A stretch of 64,000 bases of DNA from Chitinophagaceae bacterium (GCA_004322425.1 SCVJ01000032.1:1-64000); one strand, 5' to 3'; positions 9,190 to 19,496 are shown, counted from the first letter of the stretch. The notes: generated by a model from the letters alone, not told the origin. Numbers and translations: made by a program.

Positions 9190-11004
9190 GTGCCTGATTG
9201 CATTGCGCTATTACCCGATCATATTGCTAATCAAATTGCTGCCGGTGAAGTTATTCAGCGTCCCGCCTCGGCTGTAAAAGAGCTTTTAGAAAATGCAGTG
9301 GATGCAGGCGCTACTGAAATAAAACTAATAATTACCGATGCCGGTAAATCGTTGATTCAAGTAATTGATAATGGAACGGGGATGAGTGAAACCGATGCTC
9401 GAATGAGTTTTGAACGACATGCCACCTCAAAAATTCAAACCATTGACGATCTGTTTCAAATTCGTACCATGGGTTTTCGTGGCGAAGCATTGGCTTCCAT
9501 TGCTGCCGTAGCACAAGTTGAATTAAAGACTAAAAAAGCAGACGACACTACGGGAATATTTATTGAAGTTGAAAATAGTGTTGTAAAAAAACAAGAAGTA
9601 ATTGCTGCACCCACTGGCACCAGTATTGCTATGAAAAATTTATTTTTCAATGTACCGGCACGTCGCAATTTTTTGAAAAGCAATGCAGCAGAAATGCGCC
9701 ACATCATCGATGAATTTACAAGAGTGTCATTGGCTTTTCCCAACATTTTCTTTTCACTTTTTTCCAACAACCAACCCGTATTTCATTTAGAACCCGGAAA
9801 TCTAAAACAAAGAATTCTTCAATTGTTGGGCAATAATTACAACACGAAACTGGTGTCGGTAAAAGAAGAAACCGACTATATGAATATTTATGGTTTTGTG
9901 GGAAAACCTGATACAGCAAAAAAAACCAGAGGCGATCAGTACTTTTTGGTAAACAATCGGTTTATAAAAAGTCCGTATTTGAATCATGCGGTTACCAGTT
10001 CCTTTCGGGAAATGATTGCTAAAGATAGTTTTCCAGCCTATGTTCTTTGTATTGATTTAGATCCTGCTCATGTTGATATTAATGTACATCCCACCAAACA
10101 AGAAATAAAATTTGAAGACGAAAAAATTATTTATGCCTTTGTTCAAGCAGCAGTAAAACATTCCTTGGCGCAATTTAGTGTGGCGCCTGCTTTGGATTTT
10201 GATTTGGATGCAGCTATTCAACAGCTCCCTTCAATACAACAACCTTTCACCGAAAAACAACAAGCAACCACCCAATCAGGTTCTATTTTTAAAGGATTTA
10301 CTGAAATGCATCAAGCTCATTTTATTGAACCCTCCAAAAAAAATGAACTGAAACCCTGGAAAGATTTATATGAGCTTAGTGAATTAAATACTGAAAAGCC
10401 AATTGAAAATCTTTCACTTGAATTTCTAAATAATAATACAGATGAAAAAATAATTCAACTGCATCAACAGTTTATTCTTGTTTCATCTTCAACAGGTTTT
10501 ATTCTTGTACAACAACAATTGGCACATGAACGAATTATTTATGAACAGTTACAAAATTCGTTAAAGGGAAAAAATATTCCTACACAAAAATCGCTGTTCC
10601 CCATAACCCTTACAGTTTCTGCAGCCGATGCAATTTTGCTCGAAGAATTGAGTGGCGATTTATTGCAGTTTGGTTATTGTGTTGAACCTTTTGGTAAAAA
10701 TAGTTTTGTATTACAGGGCACTCCGGCCGATGTAGAACAAGGAAACGAAAAACAAGTTTTCGATTCTTTGTTGGAACAATTCAAACATTTTAGCTCCGAA
10801 CTTAATTTTTCAAAACGAGAAAAATTAATTCGTTCTTTGGCAAAGCAACAAGCCACAAAAACAGGAAAGCAGCTAACTGAAACAGAAATGCAATTTTTAG
10901 TAAAAAATTTATTCGACTGTAAACTGCCTAATATATCTCCAGATGGCGCTCCTACTTACTTGGAATTTAAAAAAGATCAGTTGGAAAAAATGTTCGGTAA
11001 ATAA
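9190..11004 (+). CDS. mutL: DNA mismatch repair protein MutL
   Basis: LLPDHIANQIAAGEVIQRPASAVKELLENAVDAGA, GFRGEAL. GTG start at 9190 preferred over the ORF-track start 9130 because a -7-like TATTTTTG lies between them. Confidence 0.95.
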   Translation: MPDCIALLPDHIANQIAAGEVIQRPASAVKELLENAVDAGATEIKLIITDAGKSLIQVIDNGTGMSETDARMSFERHATSKIQTIDDLFQIRTMGFRGEALASIAAVAQVELKTKKADDTTGIFIEVENSVVKKQEVIAAPTGTSIAMKNLFFNVPARRNFLKSNAAEMRHIIDEFTRVSLAFPNIFFSLFSNNQPVFHLEPGNLKQRILQLLGNNYNTKLVSVKEETDYMNIYGFVGKPDTAKKTRGDQYFLVNNRFIKSPYLNHAVTSSFREMIAKDSFPAYVLCIDLDPAHVDINVHPTKQEIKFEDEKIIYAFVQAAVKHSLAQFSVAPALDFDLDAAIQQLPSIQQPFTEKQQATTQSGSIFKGFTEMHQAHFIEPSKKNELKPWKDLYELSELNTEKPIENLSLEFLNNNTDEKIIQLHQQFILVSSSTGFILVQQQLAHERIIYEQLQNSLKGKNIPTQKSLFPITLTVSAADAILLEELSGDLLQFGYCVEPFGKNSFVLQGTPADVEQGNEKQVFDSLLEQFKHFSSELNFSKREKLIRSLAKQQATKTGKQLTETEMQFLVKNLFDCKLPNISPDGAPTYLEFKKDQLEKMFGK

Positions 11005-11038
11005 ATTAATACTCAAAAATTAATTATTCTTTTTACTA

Positions 11039-12172
11039 TTAATTTCTTTCCATGGCACGCAACCAGCGTTCAGGGATTTCATTTCTACTTGCTTGCGAAT
11101 AATCTTTATAACTACACGCAATAAATTTTTTATCGGGCATTTGCATCCACCAACGGCCGGTTTTTTTGCTTTGTAAAAAAATAGTTTCTACTTCAGCAAA
11201 TACAAGATGATATTCATTAAACGATTCTTTTTCGCCAAAACTAGCTTCTTTAATTCCGCGGCTACGGCCATCAACTAAATACCAAATCATTTGACTTATT
11301 TGCTTTGCAGTTAGTTCATTTTGATCACTATCTTCATCGTAACCATAAATACCAACGGTGCTGATGTTGGGGCTCATGCCGGCATAACGCATCAACACAC
11401 AAGCTTCTTCTCCGTTAAATCCATTGGGTAAATTATTTTTCGAAGGGGCGTATGCGTGGGCAATAGCTGAAATATCGAAACTTAATAGTTGTGAATTGCG
11501 CAAAACGGGCTCCATTTCTTCAATATTTTCCTTCACACTTCCAACTCGATAACAATCGAAACGAAGTTTATCCATTGTTTCCAACATGCGTGGATGTACA
11601 TAATAACTTTGAAACCCAATATGATTATAATGGCGGATAAAATTGGGCTCACTAGTTAGCATTTCCATTAAAAAATGATTGCTTCTAAGTAGAGAACTCA
11701 TATCGATGTCGATGTGTGCATCAATAGTTGTTGCTTCAACAATGGATTTATTTTCTCCATAGGCAAAATATTGAGCCAAACTAAGATCGTGAGAGCCGCC
11801 CAAAATAATAACCATTTTATTTTCGTTCAACAATTCTTTGATCACTGTTTTTAGTGCCGCATAAGTATCATTCAAACTGGCTCCTCTCTGTAAATTTCCA
11901 AGGTCGGTCAACTGAATATCCGAATGCCAAAAAAATAACGAATACAGTTGATGTCGAATAGCATCTTGAGAAGAAGTAAATTCGTCACCATTTCCTCGTT
12001 GCTCACCACAACCAATTAAAATAATATCGGCGGTTTCAATGTCAGGAAATCCTACTTCATCATACGCCTTTATTATGCTCCCAATCTGGCCTTCTTTATA
12101 TCCTTGATCAGACGAAAGTTGAGATTTGTTAATAGGAGTTAGAAAGTCGGCAATTTTTAAAAAATCAGACAT
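11039..12172 (-). CDS. arginase/ureohydrolase (formimidoylglutamase-like) family protein
   Basis: GGSHDLSLAQYF and TIDAHIDID motifs; start re-set to ATG at 12172 (MSDFLKIADF). Confidence 0.85.
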   Translation of the reverse strand: MSDFLKIADFLTPINKSQLSSDQGYKEGQIGSIIKAYDEVGFPDIETADIILIGCGEQRGNGDEFTSSQDAIRHQLYSLFFWHSDIQLTDLGNLQRGASLNDTYAALKTVIKELLNENKMVIILGGSHDLSLAQYFAYGENKSIVEATTIDAHIDIDMSSLLRSNHFLMEMLTSEPNFIRHYNHIGFQSYYVHPRMLETMDKLRFDCYRVGSVKENIEEMEPVLRNSQLLSFDISAIAHAYAPSKNNLPNGFNGEEACVLMRYAGMSPNISTVGIYGYDEDSDQNELTAKQISQMIWYLVDGRSRGIKEASFGEKESFNEYHLVFAEVETIFLQSKKTGRWWMQMPDKKFIACSYKDYSQASRNEIPERWLRAMERN

Positions 12173-12243
12173 AGGTTGCAAGATAAGAAGAACCGATTAG
12201 TTTGTTGGTCGTTGGCTTTTGAACTGTTCTGTATATTTGTACA

Positions 12244-13275
12244 ATGAGTGACGTTTTACAAAAAATACAGAGCTTAAAAAAGGAAATCGAACTTTTCGAA
12301 TTCGCAAATGATCAATCGGCAGAAGAATTTCGAATAAAATATTTGGGCACAAAAGGAATTGTGAAGGAGTTAATGAGCGAAATGAAAAATATTCCTGTTG
12401 AGCAAAAAAAAGAATTTGGACAAATTTTAAATGAGTTTAAACAATTTACAGAATCCAAATATGAATCGCTGAAACAATCAAGTGGTTCAGAAAAAATTTC
12501 ATCTCACGATCAAATTGATTACACTTTGCCTGGAGATGAGATGCCTTTAGGAAGTAGGCACCCCATCAGTTTAATGCAAAACAGTATTCTTACAATTTTC
12601 CAACGACTAGGATTTGCTGTTGCTGAAGGACCCGAAATTGAAGATGACTGGCACAATTTTACAGCACTTAATTTACCAGAGCATCATCCTGCACGCGACA
12701 TGCAAGACACTTTTTATGTGCAACAAAATCCTGATTGGCTTTTGAGAACACATACCAGCAATACACAAATTCGTGAAATGCAGAAAAACAAACCACCCAT
12801 TCGTGTTATTTGTCCGGGCAGGGTTTATCGCAACGAAACGATTAGCGCACGAAGTCATTGTTTTTTTCATCAGGTGGAAGGATTATACATTGATGAAAAA
12901 GTATCGTTTGCTGACTTAAAACAAACGCTTTATTTTTTTGCTAAAGAAATGTATGGCAAGGATGTAAAAATTCGTTTTCGTCCTTCCTATTTTCCATTTA
13001 CCGAACCTAGTGCGGAAATGGATATCAGTTGTACTTTGTGTGCCGGTGCCGGATGTACTGTTTGTAAAAGAACAGGATGGCTCGAAATATTAGGATGCGG
13101 CATGGTACATCCTAACGTTTTACAAAACTGTGGGATTGATTCTGAAAAATATACAGGTTTTGCATTTGGAATGGGAGTGGAGCGTCCTGCATTATTAAAA
13201 TACGGCATCAACGATATTAGATTATTCAGCGAAAATGATGTTCGCTTTTTGAAACAATTTACGTCAGCAATCTAA
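12244..13275 (+). CDS. pheS: phenylalanyl-tRNA synthetase subunit alpha
   Basis: LRTHTSNTQIREM, GRVYRNETISARSHCFFHQVEGL, FRPSYFPFTEPSAEMDI, GFAFGMGVERPALLKY. Confidence 0.98.
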   Translation: MSDVLQKIQSLKKEIELFEFANDQSAEEFRIKYLGTKGIVKELMSEMKNIPVEQKKEFGQILNEFKQFTESKYESLKQSSGSEKISSHDQIDYTLPGDEMPLGSRHPISLMQNSILTIFQRLGFAVAEGPEIEDDWHNFTALNLPEHHPARDMQDTFYVQQNPDWLLRTHTSNTQIREMQKNKPPIRVICPGRVYRNETISARSHCFFHQVEGLYIDEKVSFADLKQTLYFFAKEMYGKDVKIRFRPSYFPFTEPSAEMDISCTLCAGAGCTVCKRTGWLEILGCGMVHPNVLQNCGIDSEKYTGFAFGMGVERPALLKYGINDIRLFSENDVRFLKQFTSAI

Positions 13276-14120
13276 TGACTCGAACAATTTGCATTTGCGG
13301 CGCCGGAACAATGGGAAGCGGAATAGCCCAAGCCTCTGCTTTTGCCGGATTTTATACTTTGCTCTACGACCTCAACGAAACTGTGTTGGAAAATGCAAAA
13401 GCGAACATTGAAAAAAACCTTCAGTCGCTGGTTACCAAAAATAAAATTTCGGAAGAAGTAAAAATTGCCACAATCAATAACCTTCATTTTACGAATGATT
13501 TATATGATTGTCTTGCTGATATAGTGATTGAAGCTATTATTGAAAAAACAGAAGCTAAAATTTCGTTGTTTAATCAATTAGCCGAAATCAATCATAGCGA
13601 AACCATTTTTGCCACCAATACTTCATCGCTTTCCGTAACGAAAATAGCAGCTGGCATTAAAAATCCGGAACGGGTAATTGGCATGCATTTTTTTAATCCA
13701 GCACCCATTATGAAATTGGTGGAAATAATTACTGGCCCAACTACTAACTTGACTGTTCTTGAAATGAGTGTTGATCTCACAAAAAAAATGGGAAAAATAC
13801 CAGTCATTTGTAAAGATTCTCCGGGGTTTATTGTAAATCGCGTAGCTCGTCCTTATTATATTGAAGCGCTTCGATTATTAGAAAATAATTTTGCCGATCA
13901 TTCAACTATCGATTCTGTAATGCAATCAACCGGATTTAAACTGGGACCTTTTAAATTAATGGATTTGATTGGCAACGATATTAATTATGCCGTAAGCTGT
14001 TCTGTTTACGAACAACTTGGAAAACCGGAACGACTTTTGCCTTCATTCATTCAAAAAGAAAAAGTAACAGCTGGTGCGTTAGGAAAAAAAACAAAACTTG
14101 GTTATTATCGCTACGAATAA
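13275..14120 (+). CDS. 3-hydroxyacyl-CoA (3-hydroxybutyryl-CoA) dehydrogenase
   Basis: ICGAGTMGSGIAQASAFAG, ATNTSSLSVTKIA, GMHFFNPAPIMKLVE; TAATG overlap with pheS. Confidence 0.95.
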   Translation: MTRTICICGAGTMGSGIAQASAFAGFYTLLYDLNETVLENAKANIEKNLQSLVTKNKISEEVKIATINNLHFTNDLYDCLADIVIEAIIEKTEAKISLFNQLAEINHSETIFATNTSSLSVTKIAAGIKNPERVIGMHFFNPAPIMKLVEIITGPTTNLTVLEMSVDLTKKMGKIPVICKDSPGFIVNRVARPYYIEALRLLENNFADHSTIDSVMQSTGFKLGPFKLMDLIGNDINYAVSCSVYEQLGKPERLLPSFIQKEKVTAGALGKKTKLGYYRYE

Positions 14121-14138
14121 AACAATAAAATTTCAATT

Positions 14139-15122
14139 ATGATTTTAGTAACCGGTGGCACAGGATTTCTTGGAGCTTATATAATTAAGGAACTGATAGA
14201 AAAAGGACATAAAGTAAGGGCTATCCGCCGCTCAAGTCAATATCCAGGTTTTATTTCAAAAGAAATTTTTGATCAAGTAGAATGGGTAGATGCAGATATA
14301 CTGGATGTTGATTCCCTAAACGATGCTATGCAAAATGTGGAAAGCATTATCCACTCAGCTGCGGTCGTTTCTTTTGCGGCCAAAGAAAGAAAAAACATGT
14401 ACATCGTCAATATCGATGGTACTGCCAATGTTGTAAACCTTGCTCTTGAAAATAAAATTAAAAAACTGGTACATATTAGTTCGGTTGCGGCGTTGGGAAG
14501 AACTGAAAGTGGTGATATGGTCAACGAAGAAAAAACTTGGGTAGAAAGTACGCTTAACACGCATTACGCTATTACCAAATACAAAGCAGAATTGGAAGTA
14601 TGGCGAGGAATTGCAGAAGGATTGAACGGAGTTATATTAAATCCGAGTACCATACTTGGATTTGGAAATTGGAATTCGGGCAGTTGTTTAATTTTTAAAA
14701 ATGCAAACAACAATTTTCCGTGGTACACTGACGGTGTAAATGGTTTTGTAGCAGTGGAAGATGTTGCAAAAGCAGCTGTTGCATTACTGGAGTCTTCTAT
14801 TTCGGAACAACGATTTATAATCAATGGAGAAAATTGGGGATTCAAAAAACTATTTTCCACTATGGCCACTCAATTTGGTAAAAAAATTCCTTCCAAAAAA
14901 GCAACACCTTTTTTAAGCGGAATTGCTTGGAGATTGGAATTGATAAAATCAATTTTTACAGGGCAAACACCACTTTTAACAAAAGAAAGTTCAAAGATTG
15001 CACAAAGCAAAACTTATTTTGAAAACGATAAATTACTAAAGGCACTACCCGGATTTTCTTTTACAACACTTGAAGACACTATTAGAATTGCATGTAAAAA
15101 ATACAAAGAATCGTTGCGTTAA
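14139..15122 (+). CDS. NAD(P)-dependent epimerase/dehydratase family protein
   Basis: VTGGTGFLGAYI Rossmann motif, Y-x3-K (YAITKYKAE). Confidence 0.93.
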   Translation: MILVTGGTGFLGAYIIKELIEKGHKVRAIRRSSQYPGFISKEIFDQVEWVDADILDVDSLNDAMQNVESIIHSAAVVSFAAKERKNMYIVNIDGTANVVNLALENKIKKLVHISSVAALGRTESGDMVNEEKTWVESTLNTHYAITKYKAELEVWRGIAEGLNGVILNPSTILGFGNWNSGSCLIFKNANNNFPWYTDGVNGFVAVEDVAKAAVALLESSISEQRFIINGENWGFKKLFSTMATQFGKKIPSKKATPFLSGIAWRLELIKSIFTGQTPLLTKESSKIAQSKTYFENDKLLKALPGFSFTTLEDTIRIACKKYKESLR

Positions 15123-15126
15123 ACTT

Positions 15127-16074
15127 TTATTTATCAACCATTACTTTCTTCCACAAAAGAGGAATTCTTTTGATCCACACCAGTTCTTTTCTTTTTTGTT
15201 GTGCTTCTCCGACAGGAAAACCAAAATATGTTTTTCCACCTTTCAAAGATGATGTAACACCACTTTTGCCCAATACAATGGCACCTTTCCCAATCGTTAA
15301 TGTTTTATTCACACCTACTTGCCCCCATAACACTACATTATCTTCAATTATTGTAGCGCCGGCAATACCTACCTGAGCAGCAAACAAACAGTTTTTTCCA
15401 ATATTGGTATCGTGTCCTAGGTGTACCATATTGTCCAATTTTGTCCCGGCACCAATTCGTGTATCGCCACTCACACCACGGTCAATAGTACAAGCGGCTC
15501 CAATTTCTACATCATTTTCTATTACCACCCTACCACAACTTTTCATTTTTTTATAATGAATATCTCTATTTGCTTTTTTATTATAATAGAAAGCATCGCT
15601 ACCAATTACAGTTCCGGATTGAACAATTACATGATCGCCCAATACACAATGATCCAATATTGTAACATTGGGATGAATGATACAATGATGACCAATACTA
15701 ACTTCATTACCAATATAAACTCCGGGCATAATCACTGTGGAGTTTTCAATTTTTGCTGTATCGCTAATCATTTTCATGCTTGGAGAAAATGGACGAAAAT
15801 GGTGGACCAATTTTTGATACGCTTCAAATGGATCTTCCACAATTAATAAAGTTTTACTTGATGGGAAATCAACTCTTTCATTGATAATTATAAATGTTGC
15901 ATCTGAAGTTAGACAAGCATTGTAATATTTTGGATGATCTACAAATACGATATCTCCTGTTTCAACTTGATGTATTTCATTAATACCGGTAGCGTGCTGA
16001 ATATTATTTCCAACAATCTCGGCATTAATCATAGCAGCAATTTCGCTAATACCAACGGGGGTTTTAAAACGCAT
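15127..16074 (-). CDS. lpxD: LpxD-like UDP-3-O-acylglucosamine N-acyltransferase
   Basis: LpxD-type N-terminal domain, left-handed beta-helix hexapeptides, GIAGATIIEDNVVLWGQVGV. Confidence 0.85.
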   Translation of the reverse strand: MRFKTPVGISEIAAMINAEIVGNNIQHATGINEIHQVETGDIVFVDHPKYYNACLTSDATFIIINERVDFPSSKTLLIVEDPFEAYQKLVHHFRPFSPSMKMISDTAKIENSTVIMPGVYIGNEVSIGHHCIIHPNVTILDHCVLGDHVIVQSGTVIGSDAFYYNKKANRDIHYKKMKSCGRVVIENDVEIGAACTIDRGVSGDTRIGAGTKLDNMVHLGHDTNIGKNCLFAAQVGIAGATIIEDNVVLWGQVGVNKTLTIGKGAIVLGKSGVTSSLKGGKTYFGFPVGEAQQKRKELVWIKRIPLLWKKVMVDK

Positions 16075-16251
16075 ACACTAAATTTTTACAAAGATAATTC
16101 TCGACAGTTGCTTGTAATTTTTTATCTTTTATTAGAATTAATCACTCCTTTTTTATACTCACTAACTTTTTATTTGATTTCGATTATCCACAACTATAGA
16201 AAAATGTTAATAAAATTTATTCAAATATTTTTCTGTCGTATAAATTCTTAG

Positions 16252-16259
16252 TAACATTG
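16252..16259 (+). promoter_or_regulatory. candidate -7 box TAACATTG with TTTC 18 nt upstream
   Basis: One mismatch to the Bacteroidota TAnnTTTG -7 consensus. Confidence 0.4.
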
Positions 16260-16262
16260 TGT

Positions 16263-16335
16263 AGGGAAATTCGTTTCCCGATACTTACTAACCCATCTCC
16301 ATATTAATCTCTCGAATCTTCGGGAGATTTTTTTT
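16263..16335 (+). ncRNA. candidate small RNA ending in an intrinsic terminator
   Basis: GGGAAA-TTCG-TTTCCC hairpin (16264-16279), single-stranded linker, 10-bp terminator stem (16306-16329, one G:U) then six T; no ORF; sits between divergent genes. Confidence 0.55.
16306..16335 (+). terminator. intrinsic terminator
   Basis: AATCTCTCGA-atct-TCGGGAGATT followed by TTTTTT. Confidence 0.8.
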
Positions 16336-16404
16336 ATATAAAAAAGAATTAACAAGTACCGCAAGTGTTGAATAACTTTACGTATTACATCAAAATAATA
16401 TTTC

Positions 16405-17280
16405 ATGCTTAAATCCATGACTGGTTTTGGAAGAGCCGAACAAGCCGTTGGCGATAAAACATTTTTAATTGATATTAAATCGTTAAACGGAAAACAATTT
16501 GAATTACAATTACGGCTTCCAGCATTTTTGAAACCGTTTGAATTTGAAATTCGGCGAATCTTATCCGCTAAACTGGGAAGGGGCAGCATTGATTGTGCTA
16601 TTAGTTTGAAAGAATCGGGGAAAGCAAGGCCAGTCGCTATTAATACGGAGCTTGCTAAAGCCTATTATCACTCATTAACTGAGCTTACATCGTCGCTCAA
16701 CTTAGACACCTCTCATCTTTTAAGCACCCTTTTGAAGCTACCAGAAGTAATAACACCAACAGGTGAAACGCTGACAGATCAGGAATGGGACGAATTCAAA
16801 AAAATTATTGAATCGGCTATTGATAATCTAGAAATTCATCGAAATGATGAAGGGAATATGTTGGAAAAAGAATTACTTTTTAGAGTTGAAAATATTTTAA
16901 AACTACAAGAAGGAATTGTTCAACTAGAGCCGCTTCGCCAAAAAACTATTCGTGAAAGAATTACTAAATTGTTAGAAGAACAAATTGGAAAAGAAAATTA
17001 TGATAAAAACAGACTCGAACAAGAGTTAATTTATTATATCGAAAAAATTGATCTGACTGAAGAACAATCAAGATTAAAGAATCACTGCGAATATTTTAAA
17101 ACCGTCCTAACAGAAAATGAAGATGCGAAGGGCAAAAAATTATCTTTCATTATGCAGGAAATTGGCCGAGAGATAAATACAACGGGATCGAAAGCCAATG
17201 ATGCAACAATTCAAAAAATAGTAGTTCTGATGAAAGACGAATTGGAAAAAGCAAAGGAACAGGTTTTAAATGTGCTCTAA
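16405..17280 (+). CDS. yicC: YicC family endoribonuclease-like protein
   Basis: MLKSMTGFGRAE start, IKSLNGKQFELQLRLP, C-terminal KLSFIMQEIGREINTTGSKANDATIQKIVVLMKDELEKAKEQVLNV. Confidence 0.97.
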   Translation: MLKSMTGFGRAEQAVGDKTFLIDIKSLNGKQFELQLRLPAFLKPFEFEIRRILSAKLGRGSIDCAISLKESGKARPVAINTELAKAYYHSLTELTSSLNLDTSHLLSTLLKLPEVITPTGETLTDQEWDEFKKIIESAIDNLEIHRNDEGNMLEKELLFRVENILKLQEGIVQLEPLRQKTIRERITKLLEEQIGKENYDKNRLEQELIYYIEKIDLTEEQSRLKNHCEYFKTVLTENEDAKGKKLSFIMQEIGREINTTGSKANDATIQKIVVLMKDELEKAKEQVLNVL

Positions 17281-17785
17281 AAAAACATATTCAACTTTGT
17301 TAATGGCAAATTGCAGACTTTCTTTTTTATTATTCGCCTTTAGTGGTAGCTTCCTGTATTCGTGTACCACTTTGGATTTCACTGAAGTTTCTGCGAATAT
17401 CCCACAAAAAAAATGGGACAGCAAACAGAAACACGAGTTGCTTTTTACACTTATAGATACCACCGTTTCCTATGAATTATTTTTAGTACTTCGTCATAAT
17501 GAGGCATATCGATTCAATAATATTTGGATACAACTAACCATTCAACAACCCAACAACCAAATAGAAAATTATCGAATAGAAAAGATATTAGCTAGCAACG
17601 AAATGGGCTGGCTTGGCAGTGGCTTAAGTGATATTTATGAGCATCGAATACCGCTTGCTTTGCCTAATTTCTTATTTAAACAAAAGGGTCGATATAAAAT
17701 TGTAATGGAACAAATTATGCGCGAAGATCCGCTGCAGAATATTATTAGCGCCGGACTTCGACTAGAAAAGAAATCCAACAGCTAA
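17270..17785 (+). CDS. gldH: gliding motility lipoprotein GldH
   Basis: Lipoprotein signal (SCTT), GldH-type sequence ending in MREDPLQNIISAGLRLEKK; start may be ATG at 17303. Confidence 0.88.
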   Translation: MCSKKTYSTLLMANCRLSFLLFAFSGSFLYSCTTLDFTEVSANIPQKKWDSKQKHELLFTLIDTTVSYELFLVLRHNEAYRFNNIWIQLTIQQPNNQIENYRIEKILASNEMGWLGSGLSDIYEHRIPLALPNFLFKQKGRYKIVMEQIMREDPLQNIISAGLRLEKKSNS

Positions 17786-17792
17786 CCATTTT

Positions 17793-18782
17793 ATGGCACC
17801 ACTTTCAAAAAATAGAATACGACTAACCACTTCCATTTTTTGGTTATTGTTGCTTTATGTTATCGTATCTCTGTTTTGGTGGTATATTATACTAGAAACC
17901 CAGAATACACAACTGAAGGACCTTTCATTACAAACTATAGAAAATAAAAAAACTACACTTACTGTTAATCACTATAATAGTAGCGTGTTAGCAATTGAAC
18001 GAGTAGCAAAACGAAATACACAAAAACACGTAGGCGAAGGATTAACCTTTCTACTTTTCATCGTTATTGGTGCAGTGTATTTACATCGATCAGTTTATCG
18101 TCAGTTTACAGAACAACTGCAACAACAAAATTTTATGATGGCCGTTACGCATGAGTTTAAAACTCCGATTGCTGTTGCAATACTTAACATTGAAACATTA
18201 CAGAAATATGAATTGGAACCTGAAAAGAAAAGTAAACTATTGCAAATGACGTTGGAGGAAGTGAGTCGCTTAAACACACTCACCAATAATATACTTATTA
18301 CCTCGCAACTGGAAGGACCAAGAAGCAAGCTATCTAAGGATGATCTTAATTTTTCGGCACTGTTAAAAGATTCAATTCAGAATTTTAAAAATCGACATAG
18401 CGATAACAACATAGTAGAAGATATAGAAACCGAAATTGATATTTTGGGTGATGCTTTTTTGTTACAAATGATGATTAATAATTTATTGGGAAATGCAATT
18501 AAATATTCTCCAAAAGGCAAATCCATTTATTGCCAATTAACGAAGCAAAATAATAAAGTGAGGTTGGCTGTTATTGACGAAGGGCCGGGCATTGCCGATA
18601 TAGAAAAAAAGAAAATATTTGATAAGTTTTATAGAATTGGTAACGAAGAAACCCGAAAAACACAGGGCACGGGATTAGGGCTTTACCTTTGTAGAAAGAT
18701 TGCCAAAGATCACAATGCCGACATTTCAGTGACAAACAATAGTCCCACAGGCAGTACTTTTGCGGTTACTTTTCAAGTTTAA
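17793..18782 (+). CDS. sensor histidine kinase
   Basis: Two TM segments, H-box AVTHEFKTPIAV, N-box LLGNAIKYSP, G-boxes DEGPGI and GTGLGLYL. Confidence 0.96.
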   Translation: MAPLSKNRIRLTTSIFWLLLLYVIVSLFWWYIILETQNTQLKDLSLQTIENKKTTLTVNHYNSSVLAIERVAKRNTQKHVGEGLTFLLFIVIGAVYLHRSVYRQFTEQLQQQNFMMAVTHEFKTPIAVAILNIETLQKYELEPEKKSKLLQMTLEEVSRLNTLTNNILITSQLEGPRSKLSKDDLNFSALLKDSIQNFKNRHSDNNIVEDIETEIDILGDAFLLQMMINNLLGNAIKYSPKGKSIYCQLTKQNNKVRLAVIDEGPGIADIEKKKIFDKFYRIGNEETRKTQGTGLGLYLCRKIAKDHNADISVTNNSPTGSTFAVTFQV

Positions 18783-18785
18783 ATT

Positions 18786-19496
18786 ATGCCCCTTAAAAAA
18801 GAGAAAGCTTCTATCTTACTTATTGAAGATGAAGAAAACTTACACGAGGCCCTAAAACTAAATTTAGAGATGGAGGGCTATGGTGTGGTTTCGGCATTCG
18901 ATGGCGCAGAAGCACTTAAAATTTTTCAAAGTGAATACTTCGATTTAATTATCGCTGATATTATGCTTCCGGAAATTGACGGAATTAATCTAATAGAATT
19001 CATTCGAATTAAAAATAACGAAGTACCCATTTTAATTTTAAGCGCAAAAAATAGCAGCGCAGACAGAGTGTTGGGATTAAAAAAAGGCGCCGACGATTAC
19101 CTGACAAAGCCATTTAATTTGGAAGAACTTTTGTTACGAATTCAAAAATTAATAGAAAAAAATAAAAAAATTCAAGACAAAACAACCATCAACGAAACGT
19201 ATAGTTTTGGTGAAAATATAATCGATTTTAAAGCGCAGGAAGCCACCACTTTTAATAATCTAAAAATTCGATTGAGTAAAAAAGAGACTATGTTATTGAA
19301 ATTACTCATCGAAAATAAAAATGAAGTAGTGCCTCGAGAAAAAATACTACAAGCAGTTTGGGGTTACAATGTCTATCCAACCACAAGAACGATTGATAAC
19401 TTTATTCTGAATCTTCGAAAATATTTTGAAGAAGATAGTCGTAACCCAAAATACTTTCAATCTGCCCACGGAGTGGGTTACAAATACAGCGAATAA
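18786..19496 (+). CDS. OmpR-family response regulator
   Basis: LLIEDEENL, DIMLPEIDG, KKGADDYLTKPF, C-terminal winged helix (VWGYNVYPTTRTIDNFI). Confidence 0.97.
   Translation: MPLKKEKASILLIEDEENLHEALKLNLEMEGYGVVSAFDGAEALKIFQSEYFDLIIADIMLPEIDGINLIEFIRIKNNEVPILILSAKNSSADRVLGLKKGADDYLTKPFNLEELLLRIQKLIEKNKKIQDKTTINETYSFGENIIDFKAQEATTFNNLKIRLSKKETMLLKLLIENKNEVVPREKILQAVWGYNVYPTTRTIDNFILNLRKYFEEDSRNPKYFQSAHGVGYKYSE

Noticed and set aside
15934-16251. 105-aa plus-strand ORF over the lpxD 5' end and intergenic region
   Set aside because: Antisense to lpxD codons and low-complexity; does not explain the downstream hairpins or terminator.
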